Positions 11,069-22,768 of a stretch of 64,000 bases of DNA are shown here, piece after piece. The stretch lies in contig JAFEVB010000002.1 in NCBI GenBank assembly GCA_032629725.1, positions 1,612,001 through 1,676,000 on the forward strand, written 5' to 3'. The DNA is from Gremmenia infestans (taxonomy: Eukaryota > Ascomycota > Leotiomycetes > Helotiales > Hamatocanthoscyphaceae). Each line of letters begins with the position of its first letter. The first letter of the stretch is position 1. A model generated the notes under the pieces. The model saw only the letters and a program-made list of their open reading frames with translations. It made no database searches and was not told the DNA's origin. The translations under genes were made by a program, and so were the position numbers.

Positions 11069-12002
11069 TTAATATGGCAGTTCCTTGCCATCATACAGAT
11101 TCTTCGGTCCACCAGTCCAAGTCCAAGATGGGACATTATTGTCAAAGAACTTCCCATTATCTCCAGCAGTTACGCTCTCAAGCTTGCTCAGTAGTCCTGC
11201 AACCGATTGGTCAATAGTCAGATCAGCCGCACTAGTTCCCATATCTGTTTGAGTCCACTAGTTTCCTGTTAACTAATATGAAGCATGTCGTGAGATAGAA
11301 TTGCTTACTCCAGGATTGATACTAAAAAATATGAAGCCTTCCTTTTCGAGGTACAAGGAGTATTGCCTTACTAGCATGTTCATTGCGGCTTTGGAGATCT
11401 TGTATGCCGGGGTGTTTTGGAACATGAATTCCGCGGCTCTAGTCATTGAACCCATTGCCGATGACCTATAGTAATGAGATTTGTTAGAATAACATCTTTA
11501 CTAGGATATAAACAGGGATTCGCACAAGCTCATGACGGTTTTATTTTGCCCCTTACGAAGCAGAGGTAGGAACGTCTTATTCACCAGGTGTACCGAGTTG
11601 ACGTTCACCTTTAGTGTATCAATGAGATCATCCCTGATGGCTGTTAGCCTTCCATTATAGTGAATTCCAATGAAACTTCGCGTAGTGTTCTTCGTACATC
11701 ATTTCAATGCCGTCTGAAAAGGGCATAATCCCTGCATTATTAATGATGAAGTCCAAGCCCTGTCCGTTTAATGTGCTTTCGACCTGAAGTTCCGCATTCT
11801 GGACGCTCTGTTCATCGGTGACATCGGCGAATAATATAACTAGGCGTTGAGGATATGCCTGTGCAAGTCCTTCGAGTGCCGCAGTAACCTGTCGTGCTGT
11901 TACAAACACTACCAACACTTTGGAAACAGGGTTGCTTAGTAAACCCTGTGCCATCGCTAGGCCCAGGCCACGAGATGCTCCTGTGATCAAGTACGAAGCC
12001 AT
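11069..12002 (-). CDS. Short-chain dehydrogenase/reductase (SDR)
   Basis: Classical NAD(P)(H)-dependent SDR of 252 aa in four exons: 12002-11698, 11633-11526, 11465-11309, 11257-11069. Introns are 64, 60, 51 nt with canonical ends (e.g. GTACGA..CATCAG with branch GGCTAAC). The cofactor motif TGASRGLG is at residues 7-14, NNAG at 88-91, the catalytic serine in LSSAMGS near 139, and Tyr159-x3-Lys163 in AYKISK. The C-terminus PGWTQTDMG is typical of the fungal sniffer/CsgA-like carbonyl-reductase group. The start is MASYLITG; an upstream in-frame ATG at 12095 is unlikely because the nucleotide-binding strand normally begins near residue 1-5. Transcribed divergently from the Zn2Cys6 gene 535 bp away, suggesting co-regulation. 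Substrate unknown. Confidence 0.9.
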
Positions 12003-12536
12003 CACTGCGAGATAAAGGTGAGTTGCGATGACTTTTGCTGTATTTGTGTTTCCGAAGTGTGCTGTCTTACTGAAACGACGAGAGAACTCATCCACTTTAT
12101 AGGAATGTTGACCTTTGAAAAATTACAATTTCTGTTTGACATCAATCTGCGCGATTTAGATGATCATACCTCTCGGCTGATATGTTCCGACTATAGCTAC
12201 TACAGAAAATACTGCCTTCTCGGACATAACGTCACTACCTAACTAATTGTGGGGTAGAGCATGATTAAATGGCACTGATCAAAGTTGACTTCTGATTGTC
12301 ACGGAAGAAAGAAATTACCCCTGTACTCCGTATAATCATTACCGCGTCGGATGTTAATCGTCTTCTAAAGATAGCACCAACCGATTCTTGGTAAGCATGT
12401 CGGGAAGCACCTGCCGAAGGCTCGGCTAGCGCACTCCGAAGACTGCCAACTCTCCGATTAGCAACGTCTTAAAACCTTTCAGATAATTAATAATTTGATC
12501 TCGGTTTGTACTCTCCATCAGAACATTTTAATCGGG
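12003..12536. promoter_or_regulatory. Divergent promoter between SDR and Zn2Cys6 regulator
   Basis: 534 bp separate the two start codons. A shared control region is the natural reading. The stretch 12395-12440 is G/C-richer than its surroundings and contains CCGAAG repeated twice, a possible half-site for a zinc-cluster factor (weak). Confidence 0.45.
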
Positions 12537-15103
12537 ATGTCATCTCCTATAGCAGACGCAAGTCGCATCTCTAATGCGTAAGTTCCCTGACCACAGTGCT
12601 AGGGCTTCCTGCTTCGAGCCTGCTAACCGATCCGCAGCTGCCTAGCCTGCCGTAAGAGGAAAGTGAAATGTTCTGGTATTCAGCCTTGTCAGAATTGCCA
12701 GAAACACAACCAGAATTGCATGTTTGAAGACTCTGTTAGGCGGAAGAACTATCCCGTGTCGTGAGTAGCTGGCCCCTCTTGCGGGCTGCAAGTTATGGCA
12801 TCTCTAATTCTTGGACAGTTATGTCAATAATTTGATTCAGCAGGTAGCGGATTTACAGAAAAAGGTCAATCGGTCTGATTCTGGCAATTATAAGCCTACA
12901 CTCAACTCTAAGCTCAATCATTCCGTGCTCCATCAAGATGATGGCGCGGCACCTCGTGGTAGTCTTCATGTTAGCCAAGATGGCTTTCAGAACTATAAAA
13001 CTACCGAGTCTGTCGACGCTCTTCTTATTGGTTCAAGTAAGTCTGCGTATAGCTCAAAGGGGATATTAAACTAATAGAACGTTTTGAGATCTTCTTGGGA
13101 GTAGCACATTTGCTAGTCATCTCAATCATGTGCTAGAACGAAGGGGCGGAACTCACGGAGAAGAGAGTCTATTAGAGAGCGCGACGAGTCCCCCCATTAT
13201 CGGAGAACCTTTCTCCAAATTTCAACAAAAGGTTCGGCAACACCTCCCAACCGAAGAAGACTCCTTAAGCCTCCTCTACACATTCCATGCATCAATCGGG
13301 GATGCTTACCATTTCGTGGACCAACGACAGTCTGCCGATCGCCTTGCATCAATTTTTCATTCAACAAGCTCGATGAAGTTTAATGACATGTGGTATACTG
13401 AAATCTTGCTCGTTTTAGCTTTAGGACAGCTCTTTTCAAGTCGAAAGAAGACGCAAACGGACCCACCTGGAAGAGTCTATCTTTTGGAAGCTAAAGATCG
13501 ACTCCCTAACATAGAACAGCTTCTTTCAGAACCTGTCCTTGGGATAGAAATAATGTGCCTCTTGGCTATGTACCACCTGTGTTGTGATAAAGAGAATGAA
13601 GCTTACCTATATGTACGCCTCTTTTCTCACCTGATGATCATATCCCAGGTTCTTACTCATTTGTATTACAGACGGGTATTGCAGTACGGCTAGCAGAGGC
13701 AAGTGGAATGTGTGAAGAGAAAGAGGATGATAAAATCCCTCAGTCAGAAAAAGTCCATCGAATCCGGCTATGGTGGACACTATACACTTTAGATAGGTGA
13801 GTTGAAAGTTGACATGAACGTAATTGGGTCTTAATCAGAGATAGAAAAATTTCCTCGTCTGTAGAAAAGCCTTACATGGTACTCGCGCACAAAATGCGCA
13901 TTCCAATGCCTACATCATATCCTGGCTTCCCCTCGCCCGAACCAATGATAGCAAATATTAGGCTCACGCAAGTCATAGGAGATATCATGACTAGTATAGT
14001 ACCCCCATCCGTCCTTGTCGACCTCACACAACTAATGAAAGTCCTTTTAGCTCTGTACTCCCCAGGAAAAGCAACAAAAGAGACCATTATAGCCAAAGTC
14101 CAAACGATCTTGAACTCGTTACATCATATCACGCAGACACTACCAGCCGAAGTCGTAATTGACTTTAATCAGCGTAATCTGCAGGTTTCGAGAACAAGCG
14201 CATCTTTGCATCTAGACATCTTTCAGGTTAGTTGAACCACCGGATAGCCTTCTTAACTTTGCTTTGACTTACTTGACACACAGGCCATCATCCTCAGCAT
14301 ACGTCCAGTCATGTTCCATCTACTGCGGCGCAAGACCCGCGAATTAAGAGGCGACATACCACCGCCCGAAAAATGCCCCCTTGATCTAGTCCGTCTGACG
14401 GGTATATGCCGCGACGCGGCGAGCAAGATACTAAAACTCATTCTCACCATGGAAGATAATGAAACATTGCGTATGTCTATATACACCGCGTGCCGAGTTT
14501 TGTTGTTGCTAGCTGAGTACTATACTAACTAGAACAGTTTATCACGGGGTGTGGGATCTCGACGCACTAGTAGCAGCAAGTTTTGTTTTTGTCATAGACA
14601 GCGTTATATCTCCTTTGCTAAGAGCACAGCAGTCCGCCCAACTCAATGAAGCTCATAGAATCATATGTACATTTGCGCAGGAGGGGAATGAAACAGCTGC
14701 GAGGCGAGCGCGTGATATCCAGCATCTAATTAGCTTGAGCGGACTTTCAAGCTTAGGGCAGTCTACTGAGAATGCGAATATCACACCAGATAGCTGGAGC
14801 CACAACCAGATGTCGGGTTCAAACCAAGATTCGGTTTCAGAACGCCCATTGACAGAGAGGAGTGCAGATTCAGACCAGAGTGTACGACTACAAGCGCCTA
14901 CAACAGCCGAATCAAATCTCTTAGTCCCATCTCTAGGTACATATGGATTTGAATGGGATAGTGGCTCCCTTTTAGTCGGAGATGCCGACTTCCTCGACAT
15001 ATACACCGACTCCGATTTTTCACTGACGGGAGTCAATTCCACAGATTGGTTCGAGTTGGAGAGGCTGATTCTTGATTTTCAAGCTGATCCAATGCATAGC
15101 TAA
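12537..15103 (+). CDS. Zn2Cys6 fungal-specific transcription factor
   Basis: Eight-exon model: 12537-12577, 12638-12760, 12819-13036, 13089-13612, 13672-13796, 13839-14226, 14284-14470, 14538-15103; 723 aa. The zinc cluster has C15, C18, C25, C31, C34, C41 (CX2CX6CX5CX2CX6C), followed by a linker coiled coil (YVNNLIQQVADLQKKV). The middle homology region (Fungal_trans) is clear: AYLYTGIAVRLAEASGM and RIRLWWTLYTLDRDRKISSS, the latter being the hallmark WW.LY.LDR segment. The C-terminus is acidic/Ser-rich and ends in a likely activation segment. All introns are GT-AG and 42-67 nt; the weakest call is the acceptor at 13088 (TTTTGAG). It is divergent to the SDR and faces an O-methyltransferase gene, so it is a candidate pathway-specific regulator. 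Confidence 0.88.
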
Positions 15104-15284
15104 ATACGAATACGAGCTATTAATAGTTGATACGAATAGCAGGAGATTCAGGTCTAGAGGGCGTTCTTGTAAACTAGAAGTGACTGTAATGACCTCTGCT
15201 TATAAAGCTCATAACACTAATAGTTATATCTTCCCAAAGTAAGCTACACAGCATAGAAGTCTCGTCTACTCTCCACTTCTAAAT

Positions 15285-16006
15285 TCAAAGCTTAATACTC
15301 ATTTCCAATCCTTTGGAATAAGGCAGGGTTAGATTAGTATAGCCGTTTGCGGGCGATCTGAGATGCGCCAAGAGCTCTGCATATCTGGCGGCAGAAGAGA
15401 CAGAGTTATCAACGAGGACCACAGCGCCCGATCTCATCTTCGGCTCAAGGAGCTTCAATGCCGGCAAAGCTACTGGTGCCCATACTGTAGAAGGTTTAGC
15501 TAACGCATCTCCGGTCGTCAGAACTACTTACTATCGATCAGGACAAGATCTAACATGGGAACATTATCCTTCAATGTCTCCAGAAGATCACCCTCCCTCA
15601 AATCAATATGACGCGTCACTAGCTCCTCGCCTGCTTCCTTCCAGTACTGCCTCGCCTTCTCTGCCTTCGTAGCCTCCTTCTCCGTAGCAATAACCGTGCC
15701 CTGTCCTCCGCCACTCGCTTTAATGTTGCTCTCAACTGCCAAAGCTAGGTATATAGTACTGACGCCGAAACTAGTGCCGACTTCCGCGATGTTACGGGCA
15801 CCTGTAGCTCTAGCAAGCTGATACACAAACTGGCATTTGTCCTGGTCAAGCGCTATGAACTTGTCCCGCATCAAGTCATCGAAACCGTCAGGGGTACCGA
15901 GGTATGTCCCCAGCGCAGCCTCTTGTGTGGTTGACTCTTTGTGAAGGTGGTCCAGTAGAGCGAGGACGTGAGGGGGCGCCACAACGGGGTTGGGTGGGGA
16001 TGACAT
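15285..16006 (-). CDS. SAM-dependent O-methyltransferase (class I, CCoAOMT-like)
   Basis: Two exons, 16006-15532 and 15484-15285, with a 47-nt intron (GTAAGT..CTACAG, branch GCTAAC); 224 aa, the usual size of family 3 O-methyltransferases. Residues 75-83 (EVGTSFGVS) form the SAM-binding loop. LDLVLID is the metal-binding/strand-4 segment and GAVVLVDNS the following strand. These small enzymes methylate catechol-type hydroxyls in a divalent-metal-dependent way. Here the metal/catalytic segment reads LIDIWAPV rather than the more usual D-x-x-K, so activity should not be assumed. Convergent with the Zn2Cys6 gene and close to the SDR, supporting a three-gene metabolic group. Confidence 0.85.
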
Positions 16007-16130
16007 GTCTTATACAAGGCTAAATTGACTAGAAGGATAAAGCTTGGAATATGATGCTGTGATAAGAGTTCTAGAGACAAATTCGAGATTGAAATACCCA
16101 TTGAATAAGCTTCATTGTTTGAACTTTCAC

Positions 16131-16139
16131 ATATATATA
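16131..16139 (-). promoter_or_regulatory. Putative TATA box of the O-methyltransferase gene
   Basis: On the minus strand the sequence reads TTATATATAT about 125-130 bp upstream of the start codon at 16006. Confidence 0.4.
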
Positions 16140-17701
16140 AGCAATATCCGCATGAGTCATCCCGCGGGGTTCTGCTTAAACCCCCACATTTAGCGAATAT
16201 GAAGCAAAGGGCTATAACAAATGAAATGTGAGCATATGACTTACATCCAAGATTGGATGATAAATGTAGAAGAGTTGATTATTGATCTAGATCTTATATC
16301 AGCTTACGGAAAGTGGGGTACATGCTATAATTTGAGTACGCTAGATAAACTAGAGGGAAAGTTTGCACCTCATTACACGTAGACCTAGTTACATAAATGG
16401 AGGCTTATTTCTTCCCGATAGTGGGCGCTAAAGTTGGGGTACTCGGGTTTTAGTTTACACCGGGCTAACTTCCCCACTCCTATCGGAGCGTCCGGCTAGG
16501 AGACGGTTTCTATTAACTTCAAGCAGTCAATAAAGACATGTGCACGTAGAAGCATTGGTTTCATCCAACACATCTTTTAGGACTGTCCGAGCAGCATTCA
16601 GCCCAGCAATTTATATTAATCTCTATACAGGAGATAACTAATCGCCTCCTTTATATACAGGTTCCCACTTCTTGGAAATCTCATACAGCATATTCTCTCT
16701 AATGTTAAAGCTTTCAAAATCGCGAAAGGTTCAACCGCCTTTCTAAAGAGTACTGACCATACACTGCCATAATAGCTAGGGTGAGTTCTAGTAACATAAA
16801 GGCCGCTCGATCTAAATCATGGAAGTATTTAGAAAAGGCAGATAGTCATAGAAGCCGTCTGCATAGCCAGCCAGATAGCAGGTCAGGGTGTAGCCAGATG
16901 GAAAACTAAATCCGGCTGGAATAACGCAGGTGAAACTTGCTATCTTCGCCGAAAGTTTTTATCATTCCTCTGCTATAATGTGCGTAGCTCTGTCAACCTT
17001 TTTGCCTCTTATGGTCGACTCTATTTCCGGGCAAAAAGATGGTAATCAAGATTCGAGCTGAAACAGAGAACTTATACCCCGTAGGTCCTTATTGGATCCA
17101 TTCGGGTACCTGGTATATCTATGTCTGCTCTTCCCTCCACCAAGTGAGAGGGTACCCATAGAAGTATCGCAGAGCAACACAGTTCCTCTATGGGGAACTT
17201 GAATTTGTAGCGATTGCCTTGTGTGACAGCCCACTCGACTACCTATATGCAGAGATGATAGGTAAGGTAAAAGCGCTGTGCTAGCTGTAGTGATATTGTC
17301 TCTTCTCTTACTTTAAGGTTATCATTTCTAAGGTCTTGAGACTCTGCAACAACATGCAACATTTCTACTTCAAATGTAAGACAAGATTACCCGTATACTC
17401 TCCTACTCGACATACTTCCAAGTTGAAGATCAAAATATGTTTCACTTAAAAAAAGGAAACACTGCTATGACGAAAAAGGCTGCAAGCGTTTGCCCAGGAA
17501 TGCAACTACCCTTTCAAGAGAATAGCCTCCTCACTTCAATCCTCCCCCGCTAGTGGGTCTCGTCTCGCTTACCACACATCAACAACAATCTCAGAGACCT
17601 CACCTTCGAATCACATCAACAAACATCTTGATAAACCCACCTCTAAACGGTCTTCTAACTACCTCGGTTTCTTCATCTTTTGACCAATTCCAACCATCTT
17701 C
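16140..17701. other. Long intergenic region without recognisable genes
   Basis: Only short ORFs with no family resemblance. Possibly an eroded transposon or noncoding spacer; I see no terminal repeats. The last 150 bases are pyrimidine-rich leader of the next gene. Confidence 0.4.
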
Positions 17702-18613
17702 ATGTCTCAAGGACGAGAATTACCGCCCCACTCTATAACCGCAGCAATCAACTCAGATCTCTCACTTTCCAAGCGACTTCCAATAATATCCAATGAACGC
17801 AGTTTACGATCAAATACCAAAAAGCAAGTTCCAATCGACCCCCTGCACCTCAAGGAAGGAACGCATTGCCCTCCACCATTCACTTCAGGACCTACATCTT
17901 TATCTCAAACTTCCCCAATGAAATCATCGTCGCAACCCAATCAACCTCCAACTATGGCCCCAATACACTCTTCCCAGGCGTCCAACAAGCACTCTCGCAA
18001 AATTGTTATCCTGAATATTCCAGCATCAGCTGCACAGCAGGTTCAAGCGATCTTGGCAACGGTTCCTCGACCGTTTCAAGACAGTCAAGCCATGAATCCC
18101 AAGGTCGCCTCCCAAAACAATCTTCTCGCTTCCCTCCTAACCAATCATACCAATGCGGTCACCAATGCGGTCTTTGACCTCGATCGGATATTCTGTCAAG
18201 ACCTCGACGGCAAGAATGCTAAGATCGAGGAATTGACCACCGACCTCCGCAACTCTCGTAAGCGCGAGCTACTGTATAGGAATTACATTGACTTTCTCAA
18301 AGCGGACAACGAGAAGCTCTCCTCTAAGCTTATAGAGACGGTCGGTTTACAGGCGAAACTTGCAAACACGAATACTTTTCTAGAGCAGCAAGAGAGGCTT
18401 TTGAAGAAACTTCACTTAGCCAACTTGGAGTTGAGTCCTGTGGTTGGGATCAAAAAGGAACCCGCGAGCTTAATCTCGTCTGACAAGGAGCTGCAACCTG
18501 AGGGGGATAAAAAGGATGAAGACACTAAGCCGAAGAAACGACTTCGTCTTTCTGGAGGGCTTGGAGGTGGTCAGGGGCACTCTCATTATAGTTCTGGCAT
18601 TTCTTTATGGTAG
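17702..18613 (+). CDS. Ser/Pro-rich protein with central coiled coil, unknown function
   Basis: Single exon, 303 aa, start in context ttcATGtct after a pyrimidine-rich leader. Residues 1-95 are disordered and rich in Ser, Pro and Gln. Residues ~100-235 contain a helical part and a coiled coil (DLDGKNAKIEELTTDLR, LEQQERLLKKLHLANLE). The C-terminus has a SUMO-consensus-like IKKEP followed by a basic KPKKRLRL that resembles a nuclear localisation signal, then a Gly-rich end. No catalytic domain seen. It could be a nuclear scaffold. The next gene (19.7 kb) has the same disordered + coiled-coil plan but no obvious sequence identity. Confidence 0.65.
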   Translation: MSQGRELPPHSITAAINSDLSLSKRLPIISNERSLRSNTKKQVPIDPLHLKEGTHCPPPFTSGPTSLSQTSPMKSSSQPNQPPTMAPIHSSQASNKHSRKIVILNIPASAAQQVQAILATVPRPFQDSQAMNPKVASQNNLLASLLTNHTNAVTNAVFDLDRIFCQDLDGKNAKIEELTTDLRNSRKRELLYRNYIDFLKADNEKLSSKLIETVGLQAKLANTNTFLEQQERLLKKLHLANLELSPVVGIKKEPASLISSDKELQPEGDKKDEDTKPKKRLRLSGGLGGGQGHSHYSSGISLW

Positions 18614-19736
18614 GAAGGAAAACATGCCGAGAATTCTCGGGGAATACTGGGTCTTAATCTTTTCTTTGCAGTTGCAGTTGCGAGATGGCGATGGGTTTGA
18701 GATTTGGGAGTTTAGGGTGCAAGGGATAATAAGTGGTATTTCCAATCAAGTAAGTCTCCCTTGTAAACTCTCCTACTCATATCAAAAATATTTTAATACT
18801 GCTAGGTCTTGAATTTTCTCTACAATTGCGGCATAACTATAAGATCGAGATTTGGGAGTTCGGGGTTCAACGGATAACGAGTGGTTTTCCATTCAAGTAA
18901 GTCTTCCTCTCAAACGCTAGGTACTACTCACAGTAAAGGAAACGCTAATAAATCTAGAAGCAGAAGTCATAGCACATCTTACATATTCAAAACATCCTTG
19001 TAAAAAGAGTTAATTTAGCCCCCCCGCCCCCCCCCCTAGCAAATAGCATTAGCTCAACCATTTTCACGTCATGAAGAGAATTTAAAAGCATAGCGTTAAA
19101 AGTCAATGGTCGGGTTCAGAGGGAACCAGGATAATGGAGTTTACAGCTGCGGGAAGTCTTTGCTCTACTTCTTCTTGATAATAACCCCTACATTGCTCTG
19201 AAAATGCTTATCTGGAAGTGACTTGTGAAATTGCAGTTCCTGGTTCTCTTTACTTTTACCTCTCGGCCTTTTTTGCTCTTAGCTGAATTCACTATTCATA
19301 TGTCAATCAGAGTCAATAATATTTGGTAGAAATTAAAAGTGGTACTGATTTGAAATAGCGAGGAATTATTGAATATATAATACGTATGCTAGAAACTTTC
19401 CGCGCGATGGAGTATATTATCTTCCCGGAGAGGTATATCTATTTGGAAAGGTTTGTTCTATTGTAGTAGTATATAAGTTGATGGTAATACTAGCATTGAG
19501 TAATCCATTTTATAAGAAGCTTATATGGTTCTAAGAATCTAAGTGGACTAGGTAGTATTCTTCACGTTCAAGTGTTTTAGAACACTGCACTGATAGCATG
19601 CAAATTTCTTTCTTATTCACTTTCCTCACACATGGCTTCTCCCTTTCGGGCCAATGCTTTATTTTTCGCAATCAACGCCAGCGACCGCCCCCACAATCAG
19701 TCAAGCTTAATATGAATCCAATTCTGCCAACCTGAC
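18614..19736. other. Intergenic with an imperfect direct repeat and a C-tract
   Basis: Holds the 60-bp direct repeat listed separately and a cytosine-rich run at ~19020-19036. The remainder to 19736 is AT-rich with no gene seen. Confidence 0.5.
18699..18906 (+). repeat. Imperfect 60-bp direct repeat, period 148
   Basis: Copy 1 (18699-18758) and copy 2 (18847-18906) both begin GAGATTTGGGAGTT and both end CAAGTAAGTCT, with roughly four of five bases shared between. Both copies end in a perfect 5' splice donor (GTAAGT), so an exon-like unit with its donor may have been duplicated. Confidence 0.75.
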
Positions 19737-21778
19737 GTGCAAATTCTTTCGCCGACACCGCGGCAGTCGGATAAACCGCGTCCATCATCGCCCTTCCGAT
19801 CAATCACAACAACAATCCAATTGCCTGACTTCCTCACCCAATCCTCGTCGATGAAACAGATAATGTCGTTCGTTACCATGACCTACGAGCATGCGCAGGT
19901 CTCCGTCGTCCGCTACGAGACGACTGAGATACCCAAGATCTTCAGATTCTTCGGCGCCAAGTCAAGTTCCAAGGGAGAGCCATCTGATGTCGGTACCGCA
20001 AAGGCAAAGAGAAGAACCACCAAGGCCAATGAGGAAGCAGTCCCAGCACGAAAGCAATCGAACACCAAAGTCAAACGCGCTAATCCCGCTCTTGGTTCTA
20101 CGACTGCTCTGACCGACAGTGCCATTAGTGCAGCGGCCTTTGAGTCGACTGCCACGCTTCCAGTACCTATTCTCAACACTGGGACGCCCCTGGATGGCTC
20201 CTCAGCTGACATCCATGGCGCTGTTAATAGGCTTGTTGCCACTCTCAACAAGAAAGTCTCCAAAAACACTCTGCGATCAATACACAACCACGTCGTCGAC
20301 CTTCGCGAGGCCGAGAGGAACCAAGCACACATCGTGCAAGCGCTGGCTCACCAGATGGCGGGGCTAAGCGTCGAGCTCGAGGAATTCCGAAGTGGTAGGA
20401 AGGATCGTCGATCTACTGATGTAATCAATACCATGATTCAAGTGGAAGCAAAATGCGGCTCACTTACATTTGACCGGTCGTTCTCTATCCGCACCATCAA
20501 TCTGATTATTGAAGAACACCCGGAGCTCTCATCTGAGTTGGTGGTCCTTAGAGATGCCATACAAGAGCAGGAGAACCAGATGTCTGATTCACTGGCGAGC
20601 CTGGAGGCGGATACTCATGGAAAGGTCTTTGAGGCGTTCAAGAAGATCGCAAAGTTGGAGAAGCATCTTGAGGGTAAAAATGCTTTCATTCGCGGTTGCT
20701 ATGAGAGTATGGACAAGTTCGAGATCGAGGTAAGCACCCGAGTTCTCTCGATATCTGCACACATAGGAATGCTAACTAAGACCTTCGCAGTGCGATACTC
20801 GTAACGAAGAGATCACCGAACACAAGAAACGCATCAACGAACTTATGAACGAGCTTAAAAAATCGAGTCAGGAATTCGAAGTCACCCAACGCGAGCAAGG
20901 CAAGATGATCCTCCGTCTCGAGGGAGAGAAAGGCGCACTGCTCGATCAGATCGGAATTCTGGAAACCACTCTAGCCACTGAGCGGCTCAAAGTTATCAAT
21001 GCAGATCAAGTGAAGAACGTGGCTATTACCTACACTGATGAGATCAAGAACTCGTATTCTTTCTATCGAGATTTCTATAAGTCGCAGAGAGCTATATACG
21101 ACCAATTCATCGCTCCTCGTAATGCACGTATGCTCTTGGATGAGTACGTCTTTGGATTCTCTCAAGTGAGGTAGCTCGGCTAACTTGGAGTGAAAAGTAG
21201 TGAGACTGGTGTTACGAGTGAGGGAGAAGGAGATGGAGAGGAGGGACACAGCAGTGAGACTAGCACTAGCGGAGCAGTCAGTAAGTTGCCCCCCCCGCCC
21301 CCTCCAAAATGCACTTTCCTATTCCGGTAGAAATCAAGTTTCGACACACTGCTGTGCTTTCCCTAATTTCCCCATCATCCTAAACCTGCCTCTCTACTTC
21401 CTACCACCTACCGACTCTCCCAAAAAGCAAAAATGAATGCAGCTTCTAACAAGACTTTCACCAGAAGAGGTCTCCAGCGCCGTCCGTGCCAAATACCGTG
21501 AACAACTCGACGACGAGCTCCAGCAAGAAGGCCCCTCCCAACCCAGCTCCGACTCCTTCCCCCCTCTGCGTCGCGTCCGAGGCTCTGCTTTCCTAGCAAT
21601 GCTTAATACCCGCCGCACGCATTCTGAGCCTGACCCCATGCCACGGACTCCGTCGAATGCCAGTCTTGGGGCCGACACGGTGCATGGGTCTGTGCAAGAG
21701 CCTGAGAGCTCGGAATCGTACTATGGGGAGTCTTCGGGGGAGTTTGTTCGTGGTACTGCGATTGAATGTTCGTTTTGA
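19737..21778 (+). CDS. Large coiled-coil protein, unknown function
   Basis: Four-exon model: 19737-20729, 20791-21143, 21198-21280, 21465-21778. Introns of 61 (GTAAGC..CGCAG), 54 (GTACGT..branch GGCTAAC..AAAAG) and 184 nt (GTAAGT..CACCAG) keep frame throughout; 580 aa. Later in-frame ATGs at 19851, 19863 and 19878 are possible starts. Residues ~80-120 are Lys/Thr-rich and disordered. Residues ~160-460 are mostly alpha-helical and coiled coil (KKRINELMNELKKSSQEFEV), and the end is acidic/Ser-rich (EGEGDGEEGHSSETS) and Pro-rich. If the second intron is ignored the protein stops at 21174. Function not recognised; the architecture suggests a structural or adaptor protein. Confidence 0.65.
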
Positions 21779-22552
21779 GGGAGCTGTACACCAACTATAC
21801 TGTATGTGAAAGGTTTGCGGCGTGTTTGGCAGGTTAGTGTTTGGGCGGGGGTTTGCTTGGATTGCTTCTTTGAAAAGTGGTCGAGTGAGGGATAATGAAC
21901 GGACATACAGGGCGTTCCAGCACATGCAAAAAACCGTTGGCATTGAAGATGGAAGGTTGGGAAAAGTTACTTTGCTTTGACTTGGTGCTCTAGATTTCAG
22001 ATGGCTTGGTCATTAATGATAGAGGACCACTTACTTTCAACGAGACACCCGGTTGCACTTCCAGCATATAATGTTCCTCGATTGATATTCCGTTTTTGGG
22101 ATGTCTCCCGAAGATCTGTGGTACGAGCAAGTCCTTGGGATATCTATTCTCGTTTGCAGTGTTGTTTTGTCACTGGTCAGTGACAGCGAGACTTGAGCTT
22201 CTAGCAACTAGATGTCAGGCAGGCTATTAATTACCACGGTACTTCTTATAGAAAGAATTTTAGAACTTGGGGCAATAGAACAATAGTCGTTTCAACGCGA
22301 ATCGATATAATGGTTTTGATTGAGATATGTGCAAAGGACTTCGAAGTATTTTCTGGTAACGAGAGACAGGATTTCGAGGAGCTCCAAATATGAAGGGTGC
22401 AAAAGCTTTTTCTTACAGCGTATGCTATAACGACACCTACCATACAACCATTTATCGAATTCTTGTCCAACCCGAAGATATACTTCAAAGCCTGGCATAC
22501 CAGTCCTCAACTTTAACACCATTCATGCACAAGAACTCCACAAGTGAATACC
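21779..22552. other. Intergenic, no gene seen
   Basis: Short ORFs only; downstream flank of the coiled-coil gene and promoter of the next gene. Confidence 0.45.
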
Positions 22553-22559
22553 TATAAAA
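22553..22559 (+). promoter_or_regulatory. Putative TATA box (TATAAAA)
   Basis: TATAAAA about 210 bp upstream of the start codon at 22769, followed by a pyrimidine-rich leader. Confidence 0.4.
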
Positions 22560-22768
22560 CCCGCTTCCAACATTCAATCCGCACCCTGCTGTCAAAGGTA
22601 GGCATTCATTCACAGGGACCTAGTCGCACCTTCCTTCCCTAACAGCAACTCCCCAAACCTTCCTTGCTTTATAATTTCTTAACACTTCTAGAAAACAAAC
22701 CTCGCAACAACCTTTCAACAAAGTCAATAATCTCAATTGCAGATCTACACACACTACAAACCGCGACA

